10,842 nucleotides of DNA from an uncultured Lachnospiraceae bacterium (GTDB lineage: Bacteria; Bacillota; Clostridia; Lachnospirales; Lachnospiraceae): NCBI GenBank assembly GCA_934371505.1, contig CAKRNW010000077.1, forward strand, positions 1 to 10,842, read 5' to 3'. The notes beneath the pieces are model-generated. The model was not told the DNA's origin and searched no databases. It saw only the letters and a program-made list of their open reading frames with translations. Below, piece by piece: positions 6,537 through 10,842 of this stretch (position 1 is its first letter; each line of letters begins with the position of its first letter). The position numbers and the translations under genes are program-made.

Positions 6537-8255
6537 ATGGAAAAGATCAAGAAGCGGATAACGAACTTAAAAGTAGCAGGAAAATTAAAAGTCTATCGAA
6601 TAACAGTGCTTGTTATGACATCATTTTTAGTGTTGGTAGCACTGATCTCGACCTTAGTGATTCGTTCAAGTATAGAGAAAATCACAGAAGTCTGGTCTCC
6701 GTCAATGGAATATATGCAGGATTTGGAGACAATGACAGCGAAGTACAGAATCAAACAGTATCAGCATCTTACGGAAACAGAGGATGCAGCTATGGCCTCC
6801 TGTGAAGAGGAAATTGAGAAGCTGGAGAATCAGATCAAAGATACCGCTGCTAAATTAACTGAAATCATTGAAACAGACAGCGAAGCGCAAAAAGGAAAAG
6901 AAAATTATGAGGCTGCAAGCTCTGCATGGGGAGAATACAGGACCGCTTCGGAAGAAATCTTGCAGTTAAGCCGTGCGAACAAGACGCAGGAAGCAGCGAA
7001 GCTGATGACCGGAGCGGTGTATGAAGACTATACATCTTTTGCCGAGAAATTAACGATATTGCGTGAAGCGTTCCAGGTGGAATTAGATCAGGCAAAGACT
7101 ATGGCGAATGTATGTACCATCATTATTTTGTTTGTGATTGTGGCAGCAGGAATTGCAATTGCTGTAGTGACGACCCTGATTGGAAGGATCATTACCAAAT
7201 CCATTACCGAGCCGGTAGAACAGATAGAAGCAGCAGTTGCCAGTCTGCGAAAGGGAGAACTGTCGAATGTAGAAATGCTTACCTATGAGTCTGAGGATGA
7301 GCTGGGTGCTACCATCAGAAATTTGAAAGAAGCCATGAATATTCTTGCAGGCTATGTCCGCGAGATTTCTGGGGAGGTAAAGGCAATCGCCCAGGGTGAC
7401 CTGACCAGAAATGGTGATGACATTACAGACTTTTTGGGTGATTTCTCAGAATTAAAGTCATCGCTGCTGTATATTCTGAAGCGATTCAACAGTACCCTGA
7501 CAGAGATCAGCAATCTTGCAGAACAGGTTTCATCGAATGCAACGGAAGTGGAAAACGCTTCAAAATCCTTGGCAGACGGGGCTACAGAACAGGCAGGAGT
7601 TATCGAGGAGCTGAATGCCACAATAGATACGGTTGTGCAGCTGGCTGCTGATACGGCAAAGGCAACACAGAGCGCATCTGCCCGTGTGAAAGCCTCTGCA
7701 GACAAGGCGAGCGAAGAAAAAGAAAAAATGAATGAGCTGCTGACGGAAATGGAGCATATTATAGAGATTTCCAAGGAGATTGGTAATATTATTACAGATA
7801 TTGAGGATATTGCGTCTCAGACAAATCTTCTATCCCTGAATGCTTCCATCGAAGCAGCCCGGGCAGGGGAAGCCGGAAGAGGCTTTGCGGTAGTTGCCGA
7901 CCAGATTGGAAAGCTTGCAGCAGACAGTGCAAAGTCCGCAGTAAATACGAGAGAATTAATCGATAAGACCTTAGTGGAAATTGAAAAAGGAAATACAATT
8001 ACGAGGACAACAGCAGGTGCGTTCAATCAGATCATTGCAGATATGGAGTCCTTTTCAGAACTTGCGCAGAACACCATGGAGAAGGCCGATTCCCAGGCAG
8101 AGTCATTAGAGCAGATTGGTCAGGGAATTGAACAGCTGTCCGGTGTAGTACAGGAGAATGCCACATCCTCAGAAGAAAATACGACAATCAGTATCAATCT
8201 GGCAGAGGGAGCAGCCAAGATGCAGGAACGCGTGAAAATATTTAAGCTGTTTTAG
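6537..8255 (+). CDS. Methyl-accepting chemotaxis protein (transmembrane chemoreceptor)
   Basis: Chemoreceptor of 572 aa that would sense a ligand outside the cell and control CheA through CheW. Membrane helices lie at about 22-42 and 192-213. Between them is an all-helical sensor region (45-188) resembling the four-helix-bundle 4HB_MCP type. A HAMP domain follows (about 214-267; KSITEPVEQIE and ESEDELGATIRNL), then a second HAMP-like segment (about 275-315; AIAQGDLTRNG and LGDFSELKSSL), as in many clostridial receptors. The coiled-coil signalling domain fills the rest, with the conserved hairpin tip around 422-465 (IASQTNLLSLNASIEAARAG, EAGRGFAVVADQIGKLA). There is no C-terminal CheR-docking pentapeptide; the chain ends KIFKLF. 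No other chemotaxis or flagellar gene is in the window, so its partners are encoded elsewhere. The ligand cannot be predicted. Confidence 0.93.
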   Translation: MEKIKKRITNLKVAGKLKVYRITVLVMTSFLVLVALISTLVIRSSIEKITEVWSPSMEYMQDLETMTAKYRIKQYQHLTETEDAAMASCEEEIEKLENQIKDTAAKLTEIIETDSEAQKGKENYEAASSAWGEYRTASEEILQLSRANKTQEAAKLMTGAVYEDYTSFAEKLTILREAFQVELDQAKTMANVCTIIILFVIVAAGIAIAVVTTLIGRIITKSITEPVEQIEAAVASLRKGELSNVEMLTYESEDELGATIRNLKEAMNILAGYVREISGEVKAIAQGDLTRNGDDITDFLGDFSELKSSLLYILKRFNSTLTEISNLAEQVSSNATEVENASKSLADGATEQAGVIEELNATIDTVVQLAADTAKATQSASARVKASADKASEEKEKMNELLTEMEHIIEISKEIGNIITDIEDIASQTNLLSLNASIEAARAGEAGRGFAVVADQIGKLAADSAKSAVNTRELIDKTLVEIEKGNTITRTTAGAFNQIIADMESFSELAQNTMEKADSQAESLEQIGQGIEQLSGVVQENATSSEENTTISINLAEGAAKMQERVKIFKLF

Positions 8256-8280
8256 TGCATTGTTTTGCAGATAACTGTAC

Positions 8281-8316
8281 CAAAAACGCAGAATGGAAAT
8301 CCATTCTGCGTTTTTG
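8281..8316 (+). terminator. Strong intrinsic terminator after the chemoreceptor gene
   Basis: A perfect 16-bp stem (8281-8296 with 8301-8316) closes a four-base AAAT loop. The core is CGCAGAATGG/CCATTCTGCG, flanked by AAAAA on the left and TTTTT on the right, so it can act in both directions. It starts 26 nt after the chemoreceptor stop codon and lies 55 nt before the supported start of the phosphodiesterase gene. Confidence 0.88.
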
Positions 8317-8355
8317 AAGTTAATTTTTGAACACGGTACCGAAAAATGGCGGAAT

Positions 8356-8363
8356 AGGAAGGG
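8356..8363 (+). promoter_or_regulatory. Ribosome binding site deciding the phosphodiesterase start
   Basis: AGGAAGGG lies seven bases before an in-frame GTG at 8371. The only upstream in-frame ATG (8293) is inside the terminator stem and has no ribosome site, so the GTG is preferred. Confidence 0.65.
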
Positions 8364-8370
8364 TCTTGTT

Positions 8371-10071
8371 GTGATTGATGATATATTTAAAATTTTTGGA
8401 GAGCAGACAGCGGAAATCTTATTTGAAATCCTTAAAGAATGTATGGATGATTATCTGTATTTATTTGATCTGCGGAATAATACCTTTGAGATTTCGCAGT
8501 CAGCGGTGAATCGGTTTAATCTATCCAGTAGTATTCTGACAGATGCTTTAAACGAAGTTTTGAAACTGGTATATGCAGAAGATCGTGAGATGCTTGCAAA
8601 GCATCTCACGGACATATGCGAAGGAAAAGAAAAGGTACATAATCTTCATTACAGGTGGCTTGATAAAGAAGGGATGCCGGTATGGATTCATTGCCGTGGG
8701 ATTGTGGTTGATGATCCGAAAGGAAAATGGAAATATCTCATTGGATGCATGAATGAGACCGGAAATAAGAAAAGGGCTGATAATGTTACCGGATTACTTG
8801 GTGGCCCGGAATTTCTTGCTTATCTGCGGTCACAAAAGGAAACCATTACCAGGGGCTTTTTCATGCATATCGGGATTGATGATTTTGGAGCAATCAATGG
8901 TTCCAGGGGAGCAGATTATGGTAATTATATCCTGAAAAGCGTAGCTGACTGTATGAAGGCATGTCTTTCTGACAACCAGAGGCTTTACCATTTGGTAGCG
9001 GATCAGTATGTGATTGTGGATCTGGAAGCGGCTTCCATGGAAGATGCGGTAAAACTTCAAAGTAAGATTGTAGATAAACTCTATAGTTTTATCGTATCTG
9101 AAAATTATGAAGCTGTATTTTCAATCTCTGTCGGGGTTATAGATGCAGTAACATTTTATGAAGGAACCCAGGAGTGCCGCCAAAAATTTGAATTTGCTTT
9201 GAAACAGGCAAAAAGCATGGGTAAAAACGGATTTTATATTTTTGACCAGGATGATTATGAAGTCTTTTTGCGGAAGGGAAGAATCATAGCAGCACTTCGT
9301 AACGCGATTGTAAACAATTGCGATGGCTTTACAGTCCACTATCAACCGATTGCGGATTGCCAGTCGGAACAAATCATCGGAGCAGAGGCACTGATGCGTT
9401 TTTCCATGATGACGGAAAATGGGCGGGAGATTATTTCGCCAATGGAGTTCATTCCGCTGTTGGAAGAGACCGGATTGATTATTCCCGCCGGAAGATATAT
9501 TTTGAATAAAGCGGCAGAAATGTGCAGTGAAATGCAGCAATATATTCCGGAATTCAGGATGAATGTAAATGTTTCCTATGTTCAGATCCTGCAGGGCAAT
9601 GCTGCACAGGATATTCTGGATGCCATTCAAAAATACGCTTTAAAGCCGGAATGGATATGTGTTGAAATGACGGAAAGCGGATTTATGGATATGACACCAG
9701 CTTTCTGTAAATTCCGGAAAATATTGGACGAGAACAGGATTCCTTTTGTAATCGATGATTTTGGAACAGGTTATTCGAATCTTCATTGTATCCGTGATAT
9801 GAATCCGAGTTATGTGAAAATGGATAAGGATTTTACTGCCAAGGCGATGAGCAGTGCCAGAGATTATGAATTATATAAAAATATCATTCCGATGGTACAC
9901 AGTATTCATGTCAGGATATGTGCGGAAGGTATTGAGGAAAGAGAATGGTGGCTGAAAATGAAAGAAATGCAGGTTGATTATCTGCAAGGATATTTTATCG
10001 GCAGACCCTGTGAGAAAGAACGTTTTCTGCAACAATATGTCATCGGTAACGGACAGTTCTCTTTAAAATAA
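8371..10071 (+). CDS. PAS-GGDEF(degenerate)-EAL cyclic-di-GMP phosphodiesterase
   Basis: Probable soluble c-di-GMP phosphodiesterase, 566 aa from the GTG start; no membrane helices or signal peptide. A PAS-like sensor fold occupies about 25-130 (ends WIHCRGIVVDD...KWKYLIGCMNET). The GGDEF domain (about 138-300) begins DNVTGLLGG but its active-site motif reads VADQY (209-213), and there is no RxxD inhibitory site upstream, so diguanylate cyclase activity is not expected. The EAL domain (about 310-560) keeps the catalytic set: Glu339 in GAEALMRF, Asn in MNVNVS, Glu in VEMTESGF, Asp462-Asp463 in IDDFGTGYSN, Lys in VKMDKDF, Glu519 in AEGIEE and Gln in YLQGYFIGRP. It should therefore linearise c-di-GMP, with PAS and perhaps the degenerate GGDEF as regulators. 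It follows the chemoreceptor gene after a strong terminator, so it needs readthrough or its own promoter; none was clear. truA begins 5 nt after the stop. Confidence 0.9.
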   Translation: MIDDIFKIFGEQTAEILFEILKECMDDYLYLFDLRNNTFEISQSAVNRFNLSSSILTDALNEVLKLVYAEDREMLAKHLTDICEGKEKVHNLHYRWLDKEGMPVWIHCRGIVVDDPKGKWKYLIGCMNETGNKKRADNVTGLLGGPEFLAYLRSQKETITRGFFMHIGIDDFGAINGSRGADYGNYILKSVADCMKACLSDNQRLYHLVADQYVIVDLEAASMEDAVKLQSKIVDKLYSFIVSENYEAVFSISVGVIDAVTFYEGTQECRQKFEFALKQAKSMGKNGFYIFDQDDYEVFLRKGRIIAALRNAIVNNCDGFTVHYQPIADCQSEQIIGAEALMRFSMMTENGREIISPMEFIPLLEETGLIIPAGRYILNKAAEMCSEMQQYIPEFRMNVNVSYVQILQGNAAQDILDAIQKYALKPEWICVEMTESGFMDMTPAFCKFRKILDENRIPFVIDDFGTGYSNLHCIRDMNPSYVKMDKDFTAKAMSSARDYELYKNIIPMVHSIHVRICAEGIEEREWWLKMKEMQVDYLQGYFIGRPCEKERFLQQYVIGNGQFSLK

Positions 10072-10076
10072 AGGCT

Positions 10077-10820
10077 ATGAGTAAGAAAAACTACAAATTT
10101 TTAATCGAATATGACGGAACCCGCTATTACGGCTGGCAGCGGCAGCCGGAGCAGGAAACCATTCAGGGCAAGCTGGAAAAGGTGCTGGCGCTGATGACAG
10201 GAGACGACATGGTGGAAATCACCGGTGCAGGGCGCACCGATGCAGGCGTTCATGCCAAAGGCATGGTTGCAAATGCGGTTTTTGACACAGAACTGTCTGA
10301 GGAAGAGATTCGGGATTATTTCAACCGCTATCTACCGGATGATATTGCTGTGAGACAGGTAAAGGAGGCAGCTCCAAGGTTTCACGCCCGCTATAATGCG
10401 GTGGGGAAAACCTATCGCTATACCTGTTATGAAGGGCCGGTAAAACCGGTGTTTGACCGCCGCTATTTTGCCAGACTGGATGGTACGCCGGATTTGGAGA
10501 AAATGCGGGAGGCGTCTGCTATTCTGGAAGGAGAGCATGACTTCCGCAATTTCTGTGCCACGCCCCGTATGAAAAAATCTGCGGTGCGCCTGGTAGACAG
10601 CATCCGCATTGAACGACGGAACGGGTATCTGTATTTTACCTTCCACGGCGAAGGCTTTTTACAGAACATGGTGCGAATCCTGGTGGGAACACTGCTGGAA
10701 GTGGGCTACGGACGGATGGACTGCAGTCAGGTGAGACAGGCTCTAAATCCGGAAATCCGTCAGAAAGCGGGTCCCACTGCACCGGCCATGGGTCTTTGTC
10801 TGATGGAAGTGGACTATTAA
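10077..10820 (+). CDS. truA: tRNA pseudouridine synthase A
   Basis: Cytoplasmic enzyme that converts uridines 38-40 in the tRNA anticodon stem to pseudouridine. At 247 aa it is full length for the family. It begins with FLIEYDGTRYYGWQRQP, carries the catalytic Asp55 in GAGRTDAGVHA, and continues with RYLPDDIAV, FHARYNAVGKTYRY, EHDFRNF and the C-terminal GEGFLQNMVRILVGTLLEVG, all standard TruA segments. The ribosome site is weak: AAAGG overlaps the previous stop codon and lies only about three bases before the ATG. That suggests translational coupling to the phosphodiesterase gene. In many Firmicutes truA follows the ECF transporter genes ecfA-ecfT and precedes rplM-rpsI; here the upstream neighbour is a signalling gene, so the context is rearranged. 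The 22 bases after the stop codon show no assignable feature. Confidence 0.96.
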   Translation: MSKKNYKFLIEYDGTRYYGWQRQPEQETIQGKLEKVLALMTGDDMVEITGAGRTDAGVHAKGMVANAVFDTELSEEEIRDYFNRYLPDDIAVRQVKEAAPRFHARYNAVGKTYRYTCYEGPVKPVFDRRYFARLDGTPDLEKMREASAILEGEHDFRNFCATPRMKKSAVRLVDSIRIERRNGYLYFTFHGEGFLQNMVRILVGTLLEVGYGRMDCSQVRQALNPEIRQKAGPTAPAMGLCLMEVDY

Positions 10821-10842
10821 GAAATGAGAAAGGCATGGTTCT

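Noticed and set aside
6367..6561. A small open frame of about 64 codons in the gap before the chemoreceptor gene
   Set aside because: It would start at a TTG with no ribosome site, overlaps the candidate promoter and the chemoreceptor start, and its product has no recognisable feature.
8293..8370. Extended N-terminus of the phosphodiesterase from ATG 8293
   Set aside because: The ATG is inside the stem of a strong terminator without a Shine-Dalgarno site; GTG 8371 has a good one.

Overview
The window looks like a chromosomal segment from an anaerobic Gram-positive Firmicute, most likely a gut Lachnospiraceae (Blautia/Roseburia/Ruminococcus-like). This rests on the style of the proteins: a lipoprotein-type polar amino acid transporter, a GH2 beta-galactosidase with a helical C-terminal tail, a GPH-family symporter, a 4HB chemoreceptor and a PAS-GGDEF-EAL protein. 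Purine-rich Shine-Dalgarno sites and moderate GC content agree. The genus cannot be fixed from this sequence alone. All seven intergenic gaps are short and all eight genes lie on the + strand.

Region 1 (9-2336) is a complete three-gene ABC importer operon of the polar amino acid type: binding lipoprotein, permease, ATPase. It ends at a hairpin terminator near 2361-2398. The binding lipoprotein is the most unusual item here. Its two lobes are in swapped order: the segment that is normally the second half of such proteins comes first, and the normal N-terminal half comes last. This looks like a natural circular permutation with every expected motif present exactly once.

Region 2 (2409-6305) is a two-gene sugar module with its own promoter: a GH2 beta-galactosidase and a GPH/MelB-type sugar:cation symporter. 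The symporter would bring a galactoside in and the enzyme would hydrolyse it in the cytoplasm. No regulator gene is visible. A 20-bp perfect palindrome and a helically phased direct repeat upstream are candidate operator sites.

Region 3 (6306-10071) is a signalling pair that is visibly more AT-rich than its neighbours: a membrane methyl-accepting chemotaxis protein and a PAS/degenerate-GGDEF/EAL cyclic-di-GMP phosphodiesterase, separated by a near-perfect intrinsic terminator. The chemoreceptor gene is preceded by a small array of 9-bp repeats, a candidate promoter and a leader of roughly 135 nt.

Region 4 (10077-10820) is truA, tRNA pseudouridine synthase A, starting 5 nt after the phosphodiesterase gene. 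The last 22 bases hold nothing that can be called. No tRNA, rRNA, CRISPR array, insertion sequence or integrase was seen.
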